The notes beneath the pieces are model-generated. The model searched no databases and was not told the origin of the DNA. It was given only the letters and a program-made list of their open reading frames with translations. 64,000 nucleotides of DNA from the NCBI RefSeq assembly GCF_040932035.1, contig NZ_JBFRBB010000002.1, forward strand, positions 930,001-994,000, in the 5' to 3' direction. Shown piece after piece: positions 34,234 to 43,000 of this stretch; within the stretch, counting starts at the first letter, position 1, and each line of letters begins with the position of its first letter. The stretch comes from Hoeflea_A sp040932035. Its GTDB lineage: Bacteria; Pseudomonadota; Alphaproteobacteria; Rhizobiales; Rhizobiaceae. The position numbers and the translations under genes were made by a program.

Positions 34234-34932
34234 TTGCGTCCATCTGACATGCCGCAGGTTCGTTCGCTGGAACTCTTTGAGAGCATGAGCGACTCGAATT
34301 TCGATACGCTTATGCAAGCGGCGTATCTGCAAACATTCCCGGCGCAGCTCGAACTGATCACCGAGGGGGACCCGGCGGACTTCCTTTACATCGTGATTGA
34401 AGGGTGCGTGGAACTGATTGCGCGCACCAACGGGCGTGAATCGACCATGGGCATGGTGCGTCCCGTCGGAACCTTTATCCTGGCAGCCGTATTGAAGGAT
34501 GCGGTTTATCTGATGTCGGCGCGCACCTGCAAGCGGTCCAAGGTGTTGATGGTGCCGTCGCAGAATATTCGCGACGTGTTTCAGCGCGACGAGGCATTCG
34601 CACGCGCGATCGTCGTGGAGCTGGCAAGCTGCTATCGCGGCGTCGTCAAGGAGCACAAGGATCTGAAGCTGCGCTCTGCGGTCGAGCGACTGGCCAACCG
34701 GCTGCTGCGCTATAATCTGGACCAGGGTGACACAGGTATACTGGAACTGCCACACGACAAGCGCACACTGGCTTCACTTCTTGGCATGACACCCGAAAAC
34801 CTTTCGCGTGCCTTCAATACGCTGAAGCCCTACGGTGTCGTTGTTCGCGGCAATAAGATCAGCCTCACTGATCTTGAATCATTGACCACATTGGCCAAGC
34901 CCAATCCGCTCATCGACGACCGCACGACCTGA
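34234..34932 (+). CDS. narR: Crp/Fnr-family regulator, NarR-like
   Basis: A 232-residue regulator with an N-terminal cyclic-nucleotide-type sensor barrel (residues about 15-125) and a C-terminal HTH. LPHDKRTLASLLGMTPENLSRAF at about 174-196 is the recognition region. It lacks the N-terminal cysteine cluster of true FNR; its cysteines are scattered. A Crp/Fnr protein without Fe-S cluster, divergent from narK, matches NarR of Paracoccus, which activates narKGHJI in response to nitrate or nitrite. The TTG at 34234 has AAGGA eight bases upstream; the ATG at 34249 is an alternative. The symbol is tentative. Confidence 0.75.
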   Translation: MRPSDMPQVRSLELFESMSDSNFDTLMQAAYLQTFPAQLELITEGDPADFLYIVIEGCVELIARTNGRESTMGMVRPVGTFILAAVLKDAVYLMSARTCKRSKVLMVPSQNIRDVFQRDEAFARAIVVELASCYRGVVKEHKDLKLRSAVERLANRLLRYNLDQGDTGILELPHDKRTLASLLGMTPENLSRAFNTLKPYGVVVRGNKISLTDLESLTTLAKPNPLIDDRTT

Positions 34933-35022
34933 GACACCTCGCGCTTAAATCGACATCCGGCACCGGCAAGCCAGATGTTGATGCCGTTTGTAACAGCAGA
35001 AATTCCGAAAGGACCAGCCAAA

Positions 35023-35769
35023 ATGAGTGAAACCGGCAAGTCGATCATCATCACGGGTGCGGGTTCGGGTATCGGACGAAGCTGTGCAGAGCTCTTTCTC
35101 GAGAGCGGTTACAGGGTTGGGCTGGTCGGCCGTCGCATAGCTCCGCTGGAGGCTGTGGCAAACGGCCATCCCGGCGCCCTGCCCCTGCCCTGCGACGTCA
35201 CCGATCCTCAACAGGTGGAGGCCGCATTCGGCAGGGCTCATTCCGAATGGGGACGTCTTGATGTCCTGTTCAACAATGCCGGCCTCAGCAAGCCGGCGCG
35301 AACGATCGACGAGATCCCCGTCGAGGACTGGCTGGAAACTGTTCAGGTCAATTTGACCGGTGCGTTCCTGTGTGCCCGCCAGGCGTTTCGCCTCATGCGC
35401 GCGCAGTCGCCCCAGGGAGGACGCATCATCAACAACGGCTCCGTTTCGGCCCATGTGCCACGCCCGGGTTCAGCGCCCTACACGTCGACAAAACACGCTG
35501 TTACAGGCCTGACGCGCACCCTGTCACTCGATGGCCGGCCATTCAACATAACCTGCGGTCAGATTGATATCGGCAACGCACTGACCGACATGGCCAAGCC
35601 GATGACCGTTGGCGTTCCTCAGGCTGACGGGTCCGTTCGTGCCGAGGCAACCATGGATGTCCGCGATGTTGCCTCTTCAGTGCTGCACATGGCCGGCCTG
35701 CCACTGGAAGCCAATGTCCAGTTCATGACGGTCATGGCTTCGTCCATGCCCTATATCGGCCGTGGCTAG
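35023..35769 (+). CDS. Short-chain dehydrogenase/reductase (SDR)
   Basis: A 248-residue classical SDR, NAD(P)-dependent. It shows the cofactor motif TGAGSGIGR at residues about 9-17, NNAG in LFNNAGLSK, and the catalytic Ser/Tyr/Lys set in NNGSVSAHVPRPGSAPYTSTKHA. AAAGGA upstream supports the ATG at 35023 rather than 34975. Its stop codon TAG (35767-35769) is part of the left inverted repeat of the 302-bp element, so the native C-terminus may have been altered by insertion. Substrate unknown. Confidence 0.9.
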   Translation: MSETGKSIIITGAGSGIGRSCAELFLESGYRVGLVGRRIAPLEAVANGHPGALPLPCDVTDPQQVEAAFGRAHSEWGRLDVLFNNAGLSKPARTIDEIPVEDWLETVQVNLTGAFLCARQAFRLMRAQSPQGGRIINNGSVSAHVPRPGSAPYTSTKHAVTGLTRTLSLDGRPFNITCGQIDIGNALTDMAKPMTVGVPQADGSVRAEATMDVRDVASSVLHMAGLPLEANVQFMTVMASSMPYIGRG

Positions 35770-36067
35770 ACCGCTTTTCGGTCAGATTGAAGCATTTGAC
35801 CGAGGCGATTTTGGTCTCTGGCTAGACGGGTTGCGCGACGTGGTGCCACTCCACCACAAGCGCAGGCCAACGACGCCAGCGGGCAAAATCGCCCGGCCCA
35901 TGCAACCTAGTTTCCAGCCGCTTCGTCTCTTCAAGGTGGGGAAAATCAGCCTATCGGACGTCGTTGCGCCGCTTGCCCGATGCTCTGCATCGCGCCGCAC
36001 GACGCGCCTAGCCGATGGGCCAATTTTCCGCCATCAAATGCTTCAATCTGACCGAAAAGCGGTCTAG
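35766..36067. repeat. 302-bp palindromic intergenic element with 32-bp terminal inverted repeats
   Basis: Positions 35766-35797 and 36036-36067 are perfect reverse complements over 32 bp. Beyond them the match continues imperfectly inward (shared GGCTAG and GC-rich blocks), so most of the element could fold on itself. It carries no transposase. The ends read CTAG, and the stop codon of each flanking convergent gene lies inside an end repeat. It fits a MITE-like or rhizobial mosaic element that also serves as a two-way terminator. Its only open frame is explained by chance. Confidence 0.85.
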
Positions 36068-36783
36068 ACCTTTGCCGCTGTCTGCATCCAGTTGATATAG
36101 ACCCGCTCGGCCATGCCGGCGAACGCGCTCATCTGATTTTCGCAGGCAGCCTTCAGATCAGCAGCGCCAGTTTCGCCGAGGTTGTGTTTCAGCGCGTCGG
36201 CATAGGCCGGAATCGCGGCCCAGTTTTCGACCGTGTCGGGTTCGACCTCAAGATGGAACTGAACGGAATGGGCCCGAGGTCCCCATCTGATTGCCTGTAT
36301 CGTGCAATCCGGTGACGTTGCCAGGCACTTCGCGCCTTCGGGAAGGGTTTTCACCTCTGCGCCATGCCACTGCAGGCAAGGAAAAACCTCCGGCAGATCG
36401 TCAAAGAAAATTCCCGTCGCGCCTTCCTCGGTCAGTTGCACGTCAAGCACGCCCACTTCCGACTTTTCGGCTCTTCCGCATGTCCCTCCAAGCGCTTCGG
36501 CCAGAAGCTGATGCCCCAGACACAACCCCAAAAACGGCAAACCGCGTTCTGCCACCGCATCGCGGATAAACGCCTTTTCAGGTTTCAGCCACGGATGCTC
36601 GTCTTCTTCCCACACATCCATCGGGCCGCCCATCACCCAAAGCGCATCGAATCCGTCGATCGGCGGCAGTTCCTCGCCTTCGTTGAGGTGAACCGGAACC
36701 CAGCTATGTCCGTCCTCTTCCAGGAAGGCGCGAAACGAACCTGGGTGTTCGATGCGTTCATGCTGAAGAACGAGAATGTCCAT
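36064..36783 (-). CDS. Class-I glutamine amidotransferase domain protein
   Basis: A 239-residue stand-alone GATase1. The nucleophile is Cys88 in GLCLGHQ, the MGGPM oxyanion segment is at about 51-55, and the His-x-Glu pair lies in SVQFHLEVE. Such proteins resemble the GuaA amidotransferase domain and include gamma-glutamyl hydrolases. AGGAG stands six bases before the ATG at 36783. The stop codon lies in the right inverted repeat of the 302-bp element. It is 31 bp downstream of the GlxA-type regulator, so it may belong to the N-methyl-compound cluster; its precise reaction is unknown. Confidence 0.87.
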   Translation of the reverse strand: MDILVLQHERIEHPGSFRAFLEEDGHSWVPVHLNEGEELPPIDGFDALWVMGGPMDVWEEDEHPWLKPEKAFIRDAVAERGLPFLGLCLGHQLLAEALGGTCGRAEKSEVGVLDVQLTEEGATGIFFDDLPEVFPCLQWHGAEVKTLPEGAKCLATSPDCTIQAIRWGPRAHSVQFHLEVEPDTVENWAAIPAYADALKHNLGETGAADLKAACENQMSAFAGMAERVYINWMQTAAKV

Positions 36784-36814
36784 CACCTGCTCCTTTCAAA
36801 TCGGTCAAAGATAA

Positions 36815-37813
36815 TCAGACCCGATGCCGCTCTGGCAAGTCGCTTCTTGCAAACTGCCCCCGGCGCGCAGATGGCGACCGGCCGAATTTCTGCCGGTAAG
36901 AATGCGAAAAATGGGCGGAATTGGCAAAGCCGGCGGCAAGTGCGATCTCGGTGATATTCAATGTCGATTGCGAAAGCAGATTGTCCGCCTTGTCGAGCCT
37001 GAGATCGCGGTAAAAGCCCATTGTGCTGCGACCAAGCTTGTCCTTGAACAGACGATTGAGCTGCCGCGCACCTAACCCGGTAAGGTCCGCAAGCTGTCCC
37101 AGCTCCAGCGGATCGGCGATGTGATTTTCCATCAGCTCGATGGCCCTGAGAACCGGTGTGCTTGCCGTACCGTAACGTTCGACCGGCCCCGCCCTTTGCG
37201 GTCCGCCCGCCGGTCGAATCTCGGTGTGAACGAACCAGTCGCTGACACGCCGCGCAAAATCCGCACCGTGGTGACCGGTGATCAGCGCGTGCATCATGTC
37301 GAGCGCCGCCGTTCCACCGGCGCATGTCAACCGGTCCCGGTCGATGACATAGATGGTCCGCTCCAAAATCAGAGCCGGCGCAAATTCGGCGAGTGCGGGC
37401 GCATGCTCCCAGTGAACCGTCATGCGGCGCCCGGCCATGATACCGGACTGCGCAAGAATAACCGGCCCACCCGAAACGCCACCCATGCGAACTCCTCGAC
37501 GCGCCAGGTGCCGCAGCCATTGATATATGCGCTCGTCTGAAAACCTGGCCGGATCGCCGCCGGCAACCACCAGGATCAGGTCGAAATCAACGCGTTCGCC
37601 CAAATGCGCCGATGCCTTGATGATCGCACCGCTGGAACTGACCGACTGGCCGCCCAGAACCGGCAATTGCTCAATCTCGTAGAGCTTCCTTCCGGCAAGG
37701 AGATTGGCCGCCCGCAGCGGCTCGATAGCCGCCGAATAGGACAATAGCGCAAAGCCGTCGATCAGCAGGAAGCCAACACGGAATGGTCTGGTCGTTGAAT
37801 TTGCAATGTCCAT
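36815..37813 (-). CDS. GlxA/GbdR-type AraC regulator with DJ-1/PfpI domain
   Basis: A 332-residue regulator. The N-terminal DJ-1/PfpI amidotransferase-like sensor covers about residues 10-180, and a C-terminal AraC double HTH covers about 225-315 (LGARQLNRLFKDKLGRSTMGFY and NITEIALAAGFANSAHFSHSY). This architecture matches GbdR, which activates betaine, dimethylglycine and sarcosine genes in Pseudomonas. It is divergent from soxB across 86 bp, so it is the likely activator of soxBDAG-fhs. The specific effector is inferred, not shown. Confidence 0.88.
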   Translation of the reverse strand: MDIANSTTRPFRVGFLLIDGFALLSYSAAIEPLRAANLLAGRKLYEIEQLPVLGGQSVSSSGAIIKASAHLGERVDFDLILVVAGGDPARFSDERIYQWLRHLARRGVRMGGVSGGPVILAQSGIMAGRRMTVHWEHAPALAEFAPALILERTIYVIDRDRLTCAGGTAALDMMHALITGHHGADFARRVSDWFVHTEIRPAGGPQRAGPVERYGTASTPVLRAIELMENHIADPLELGQLADLTGLGARQLNRLFKDKLGRSTMGFYRDLRLDKADNLLSQSTLNITEIALAAGFANSAHFSHSYRQKFGRSPSARRGQFARSDLPERHRV

Positions 37814-37899
37814 TTCTTGTAAAAAGCCGACTATTTAACGAAAGTCAACGGCGTCAGGGAGGCGGATGATGCGGCTGGCGATCGGGAGGAGATAACGGA

Positions 37900-39150
37900 A
37901 TGCGTTATTCCGGCTTCAAAGTTATCTGGGAAGGGCTGACGGGAAACCGAGGCTGGAAACCGGTCTGGCGCGAGCCTGAGCCGAAGAAATCCTATGACAT
38001 CGTAATTGTTGGCGGAGGCGGCCACGGGCTGGCGACCGCTTATTATCTGGCCAAGGAATTCGGCCTGACGAACATCGCCGTTTTGGAAAAGGGCTGGATC
38101 GGCTCCGGCAATGTCGGCCGCAACACGACGATCATCCGTTCCAACTACATGCTTCCCGGCAATGAGCCGTTCTATGAGTTTTCAATGAAGCTGTGGGAGA
38201 ACCTGGAGCAGGATTTCAACTACAACGCCATGGTCTCCCAGCGTGGCATCATCAATCTCTTCCACTCAGATCCACAGCGCGATGCATTTGCCCGCCGCGG
38301 CAACGCCATGCGGATGGCCGGAGCCGATGCGGTGCTTCTAGACCGGCAGGGCATTGAAAAACACTGCCCTTTCCTCGACTTCGACAATGCCCGTTTTCCA
38401 ATAAAAGGCGGCCTTTGGCAGCCACGCGGCGGCACTGTCCGTCATGATGCTGTCGCCTGGGGCTACGCGCGCGGCGCTGATATGCGCGGAGTCGACATCA
38501 TCCAGAACTGTGAAGTCACCGGGTTTGTCATGGAAAACGGCGCCTGCAAGGGCGTTGAGACTTCGCGCGGAACAATCCTTGCCGGAAAGACCGCCGTCTG
38601 TGTCGCCGGCTCATCGGGCCGTGTCATGGAAAAGGCCGGCATGCGTCTGCCGATTGAAAGCCATGTCCTGCAGGCCTTTGTCTCCGAAGGCCTCAAACCG
38701 ATCATCCCGGGTGTCATCACATTCGGTGCCGGTCATTTTTATGTTTCCCAGTCCGACAAGGGCGGTCTTGTCTTCGGGGGCGACATCGACGGCTACAACA
38801 CCTACGCGCAGCGCGGCAACCTGCCCGTTGTCGAGGACGTTTGCGAGGGCGGTATGGCGATCATGCCGATGATCGGCCGTGCCCGGCTGCTGCGCATGTG
38901 GGGCGGCGTCATGGACATGTCGATGGACGGATCGCCATTTATCGATAGCACCCATATCGGCGGGCTGTTCTTTAATGGCGGCTGGTGTTACGGCGGCTTC
39001 AAGGCAACGCCGGCCTCCGGCTACTGCTATGCGCATCTGCTTGCCAAGGGCGAGCCGCATGCGACCGCCACTGAATTCCGCCTCGACCGGTTCATGTCCG
39101 GTCACATGATTGACGAAAAGGGCATGGGCGCCCAACCGAATCTGCACTGA
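37900..39150 (+). CDS. soxB: Sarcosine oxidase beta subunit SoxB
   Basis: A 416-residue flavoprotein subunit that oxidises the N-methyl group of sarcosine. The FAD motif is GGGGHGLATAYYL near residues 38-50. His182 in the TVRHDAVAWGYAR segment is at the position of the covalent FMN-binding histidine of bacterial SoxB. GGGAGGAG precedes the ATG. It is the first gene of soxB-D-A-G-fhs, driven by the divergent GlxA-type regulator. Confidence 0.94.
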   Translation: MRYSGFKVIWEGLTGNRGWKPVWREPEPKKSYDIVIVGGGGHGLATAYYLAKEFGLTNIAVLEKGWIGSGNVGRNTTIIRSNYMLPGNEPFYEFSMKLWENLEQDFNYNAMVSQRGIINLFHSDPQRDAFARRGNAMRMAGADAVLLDRQGIEKHCPFLDFDNARFPIKGGLWQPRGGTVRHDAVAWGYARGADMRGVDIIQNCEVTGFVMENGACKGVETSRGTILAGKTAVCVAGSSGRVMEKAGMRLPIESHVLQAFVSEGLKPIIPGVITFGAGHFYVSQSDKGGLVFGGDIDGYNTYAQRGNLPVVEDVCEGGMAIMPMIGRARLLRMWGGVMDMSMDGSPFIDSTHIGGLFFNGGWCYGGFKATPASGYCYAHLLAKGEPHATATEFRLDRFMSGHMIDEKGMGAQPNLH

Positions 39151-39163
39151 GGGAGCGGCCGCG

Positions 39164-39451
39164 ATGATTATCAACCACCCTCTGCTTGGCCCGCGCGATG
39201 CCAGCGAATTCGTTTATCTCGGGGACGCATCGCTCATCGACCGGCCAGACTGGCAAGGCGAGAATGCAGCTCAGGAATTCCACGACTACCTTTATCTGCG
39301 TGACAATCCGGCCGGTGAACACAGCGAATTGTGGTTTCATGAACAGGGTGACCGGTCCTGGCTGGTGGTGACCCGCAATACGCTGACCCATGAAATTTCG
39401 AAGGTCGAGCTTGCCCGTGATGTGGCCAAAGAGCGGGGACGCAGCAAATGA
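39164..39451 (+). CDS. soxD: Sarcosine oxidase delta subunit SoxD, divergent form
   Basis: A 95-residue small subunit of heterotetrameric sarcosine oxidase. The core LGPRD..EFVYLGD and the C-terminal NPAGEHSELWFHEQGDRSWLVV segment match SoxD. However, the N-terminal zinc-binding CPxCG of the well-studied enzymes is replaced by HPLLG, so two of the usual zinc ligands are absent. The ATG at 39164 is chosen over an upstream start within soxB. Its end overlaps the soxA start (ATGA). Confidence 0.87.
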   Translation: MIINHPLLGPRDASEFVYLGDASLIDRPDWQGENAAQEFHDYLYLRDNPAGEHSELWFHEQGDRSWLVVTRNTLTHEISKVELARDVAKERGRSK

Positions 39452-42396
39452 CCCAGTCCAATCGTATCAAGGGCGGCGTGATCGACCGTGCGAAAACCCT
39501 CTCATTTTTCTTCAACGATCAACGGCTCGACGGCCATGCGGGCGATACATTGGCTTCCGCACTTATTGCCAACGGCGTGAAGCTGGTCGGGCGCTCATTC
39601 AAATACCATCGCCCCCGTGGCATATTTTCTGCCGGTTCTGAGGAGCCGAACGCGCTGGTGCAACTGCGCCGCGGCACGTTCCAGGAGCCGAATACGAGGG
39701 CAACGGTTGCTGAACTTTTCGATGGTCTTTGCGCCACCAGCCAGAACCATCGCGGACCGCTGAAATACGACCTTCTGGCCGTGAATGACCTGTTCTCGCC
39801 ATTTCTGTCGGCGGGCTTCTACTACAAGACGTTCATGTGGCCGAAAGCTTTCTGGGAAAAGCTGTACGAGCCGATTATCCGCTCGTCCGCAGGCCTCGGA
39901 AGATTGTCGGGAAAAGCCGACCCCGATGTCTACGACAAGGGGTTCCTGCACTGTGACGTGCTCATCATTGGCGCAGGGCCTGCCGGTCTTGCCGCTGCAT
40001 TGACGGCGGCACGCTCTGGCGCTCGCGTCATTCTGGCGGACGAGGATTTCCGCCTCGGCGGCAGGCTCAATGCCGAAACGCTTGAAGTCGGCGGCGCAAA
40101 CGGCGCCGATTGGGCAGCAGGTACGGTCTCCGAACTTTCTTCGATGGAAAATGTCCGCCTCCTTACGCGCACCACTGTTTATGGCGCTTACGATCACGGC
40201 GTTTATGGTGCGCTCGAACGCAAGACCGATCACCTGAGCGACAGTGGCGGACGGCCCCGGCAGGTGCTGTGGCGCATTTATTCAAAGGCCGCCATACTGT
40301 GTGCCGGTTCGACCGAGCGCTCCATCGCATTCGGCAATAACGACCGGCCGGGCGTCATGATGGCAGGCAGCGTCCGCGCCTATGCCAACCGCTGGGCGGC
40401 AACACCCGGAAAGCGCGTTGCCATCTTCACCAACAATGACGACGGCTGGCGCACCGCCACGGACCTTGCTTCCCGGGGCATCGATATCAGCGCCGTCATC
40501 GATACGCGCGACAGGCCCCCGCTTGAGGCACCAGCGGGCGCGCTGGTCGCCATGGGCAGTGCCGTTGCCGACACGAAGGGCCGCCACGGCATAAGCGCCG
40601 TCACGCTAACAAACGGACAGACCATTGACTGCGACTGCCTGGCTGTGGCGGGCGGCTGGAATCCGAATGTGCACCTGACCTGCCATCAGCGCGGACGGCC
40701 CGAATGGCGCGAAGATATAGCCGCGTTCGTTCCGGGCAATGACCTGCCCGCGGGAATGAGCGTAGCCGGTGCCGCCAATGGAGCCATGACCCTTTCCGCA
40801 GCGTTCAAGGAAGGACACGAAAGAGCCGGTTCCATTGCCGGTGATCTGGGATTCAAACCGTCAGAGACAGCACCTCCCAAGGCTGAAGACGAAGCGGCGG
40901 AAATCACCGCTTTCTGGCATGTCGGTCAAAGCAAGGCCCGCGCCTGGATCGATCAGCAGAACGATGTGACCGCCAAGGACGTGAAGCTCTCCCACAAGGA
41001 AGGATACCGCTCGGTCGAGCATCTCAAACGCTACACGACACTCGGCATGGCAACCGATCAGGGCAAAACCGCCAACATGCTCGGGCTTGCGGTCATGGCC
41101 GAATGCACCGGAAAGTCCATTCCCGAGACCGGAACGACCATCTTCCGCCCGCCCTATTCGCCTGTGCCCATCGGCGCTTTTGCCGGTCGGGCGCGCGGCA
41201 AGGACTTTCGCCCGACAAGGCTGACGCCCAGCCACCAATGGGCAGAGGAACAGGGCGCAACCTTCGTTGAAACCGGCCAGTGGCTGCGCGCCCAGTGGTT
41301 CCCTCAATCCGGCGAAACCCACTGGCGCCAAAGCGTTGACCGCGAAGCGCTTCAGGTTCGCAGCACCGTCGGAATTTGCGATGTGACGACACTCGGCAAA
41401 ATCGACATTCAGGGCCGCGACGCAGCTGAATTCCTGAACCGTGCCTATGCAAACGGATTTGCCAAACTGGCCGTGGGCAAGACCCGTTACGGGCTGATGC
41501 TGCGCGAAGACGGCGTTGCCATGGATGACGGAACCACCGCCCGTCTTTCCGAGACCCATTTCGTGATGACCACCACAACGGCCAACGCGGTTGGCGTTTT
41601 CCGTCATCTCGAGTTCTGCCGGCAATGCCTGTGGCCGGGCATGGACGTACATCTCATTTCAGCGACCGAGCAATGGGCTCAGTATGCCGTCGCCGGCCCG
41701 AAGGCTCGCGATCTGCTGCGCAAGGTGATCGATCCGGAATTCGACATTTCCAACGAAGCTTTCCCCTTTATGGGTTGCGGCGAGATCACCGTTTGCGGAG
41801 GAACGCCCGGACGGCTCTTCCGCATCTCGTTTTCGGGCGAACTGGCCTATGAGATAGCGGTTCCAACGCGCTACGGCGACGCCATGATCAAGGCGCTGAT
41901 GAAAGCCGGAGAGGAATTCGGCGCCGTAGCCTACGGGACTGAGGCGCTTGGCGTGCTGCGCATCGAAAAGGGACATGCCGCCGGCAACGAACTCACCGGT
42001 CAGACAACCGCTCAGGACCTCGGCATGGGGCGCATGGTTTCGAAGAAAAAAGACTCCATTGGCAACACCTTATCGGAACGTCCTGACCTTAATCGTGAAG
42101 ACGGATTGACGCTTGTAGGCTTTGTACCCGCCAACCGCGGGGACGAATTGAAAGCCGGTGCGCACTTCGTGAGCAAAGGCAAAGCTGCAACGACCGAAAA
42201 CGACGAAGGATGGATGACATCCGTCGCCTATTCGCCGTCGCTCGGCCATTCCATAGGCCTCGGCTTTATCAAGCGTGGCCACGAGCGCACGGGTGAAGTT
42301 GTCCAGGCGGCTGATCCCCTGCGCGGTAGCAATACCGACGTCGAGATCGTTTCGCCGCATTTCATTGATCCGGAAGGGGAGCGTTTGCGTGTCTGA
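39448..42396 (+). CDS. soxA: Sarcosine oxidase alpha subunit SoxA
   Basis: A 982-residue subunit. An N-terminal ferredoxin-like 2Fe-2S-fold segment (residues about 15-100, FKYHRPRGIFSAGSEEPNALV) is followed by an NAD/FAD module with GAGPAG at 175-180. A C-terminal GcvT-like aminomethyltransferase half begins around residue 590 (TRLTPSHQW...GQWLRAQWFP) and binds tetrahydrofolate. It transfers the methyl carbon to form 5,10-methylene-THF. It overlaps soxD by 4 bp and soxG by 8 bp. Length is standard. Confidence 0.95.
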   Translation: MTQSNRIKGGVIDRAKTLSFFFNDQRLDGHAGDTLASALIANGVKLVGRSFKYHRPRGIFSAGSEEPNALVQLRRGTFQEPNTRATVAELFDGLCATSQNHRGPLKYDLLAVNDLFSPFLSAGFYYKTFMWPKAFWEKLYEPIIRSSAGLGRLSGKADPDVYDKGFLHCDVLIIGAGPAGLAAALTAARSGARVILADEDFRLGGRLNAETLEVGGANGADWAAGTVSELSSMENVRLLTRTTVYGAYDHGVYGALERKTDHLSDSGGRPRQVLWRIYSKAAILCAGSTERSIAFGNNDRPGVMMAGSVRAYANRWAATPGKRVAIFTNNDDGWRTATDLASRGIDISAVIDTRDRPPLEAPAGALVAMGSAVADTKGRHGISAVTLTNGQTIDCDCLAVAGGWNPNVHLTCHQRGRPEWREDIAAFVPGNDLPAGMSVAGAANGAMTLSAAFKEGHERAGSIAGDLGFKPSETAPPKAEDEAAEITAFWHVGQSKARAWIDQQNDVTAKDVKLSHKEGYRSVEHLKRYTTLGMATDQGKTANMLGLAVMAECTGKSIPETGTTIFRPPYSPVPIGAFAGRARGKDFRPTRLTPSHQWAEEQGATFVETGQWLRAQWFPQSGETHWRQSVDREALQVRSTVGICDVTTLGKIDIQGRDAAEFLNRAYANGFAKLAVGKTRYGLMLREDGVAMDDGTTARLSETHFVMTTTTANAVGVFRHLEFCRQCLWPGMDVHLISATEQWAQYAVAGPKARDLLRKVIDPEFDISNEAFPFMGCGEITVCGGTPGRLFRISFSGELAYEIAVPTRYGDAMIKALMKAGEEFGAVAYGTEALGVLRIEKGHAAGNELTGQTTAQDLGMGRMVSKKKDSIGNTLSERPDLNREDGLTLVGFVPANRGDELKAGAHFVSKGKAATTENDEGWMTSVAYSPSLGHSIGLGFIKRGHERTGEVVQAADPLRGSNTDVEIVSPHFIDPEGERLRV

Positions 42397-42958
42397 AGCT
42401 ACACTTAAAGCCCGTTCGCCGCTTGACAATTTCCATCAGGATTTCGGCAATCTGGAAATCAGGGAAGTCACCGGCCTGGCGCTTGTCTCGATAGCAACGC
42501 CGCTGGGCGGTGAAACGCAGCTGGAGGGCGCCATGGCAAGCGCCTACAAGGCTGAACTGCCCCGAGTCGGCACTTCGACTGTTTCCGGCGTCGATGACAC
42601 ACGTTTTCTTGGCCTGCAGCCGGGACAGATGTTTGCGATGTTCGCCCATGACGGCGACCGTGCCGTGGAATTTGTATCAAAAAAGCTCGGCGAGAACGGC
42701 TACTATACCGATCAGTCAGACAGCTGGGTATTCATACAGCTATCGGGAACGGCCGCACGCACTGCGCTCGAGCGCATCTGTCCGATCGATATCCATGCGG
42801 ATGCCTTTCCCATTGGCGCAGTGACCCGTACTGTCATGGAACATCTTGGAACAATCATCACGCGTACTGGAGAGGACACATTTGTGCTTATATCCGCACG
42901 GTCCTCGGCTAAATCATTTCTGCACGCCGTTCTGACATCGGTAAACAACGTCCAATAA
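42389..42958 (+). CDS. soxG: Sarcosine oxidase gamma subunit SoxG
   Basis: A 189-residue GcvT-fold small subunit. It begins at a GTG (42389) eight bases after a GGGGAG site and overlapping the soxA stop (GTGTCTGA); longer starts fall inside soxA. Typical segments are IREVTGLALVSIATPLGG, GQMFAMFAHDG and the C-terminal RTVMEHLGTIITRTGEDTFVL. It completes the sarcosine oxidase complex. Confidence 0.92.
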   Translation: MSEATLKARSPLDNFHQDFGNLEIREVTGLALVSIATPLGGETQLEGAMASAYKAELPRVGTSTVSGVDDTRFLGLQPGQMFAMFAHDGDRAVEFVSKKLGENGYYTDQSDSWVFIQLSGTAARTALERICPIDIHADAFPIGAVTRTVMEHLGTIITRTGEDTFVLISARSSAKSFLHAVLTSVNNVQ

Positions 42959-43000
42959 CAATACAGTCCGGCGATAATCGGCCGGACCGGAGACAATCAA

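Noticed and set aside
35762..36067. Open frame through the 302-bp element as a possible transposase or small gene
   Set aside because: It covers the element including both inverted ends, shows no domain, and the element's self-complementarity explains its sequence better.
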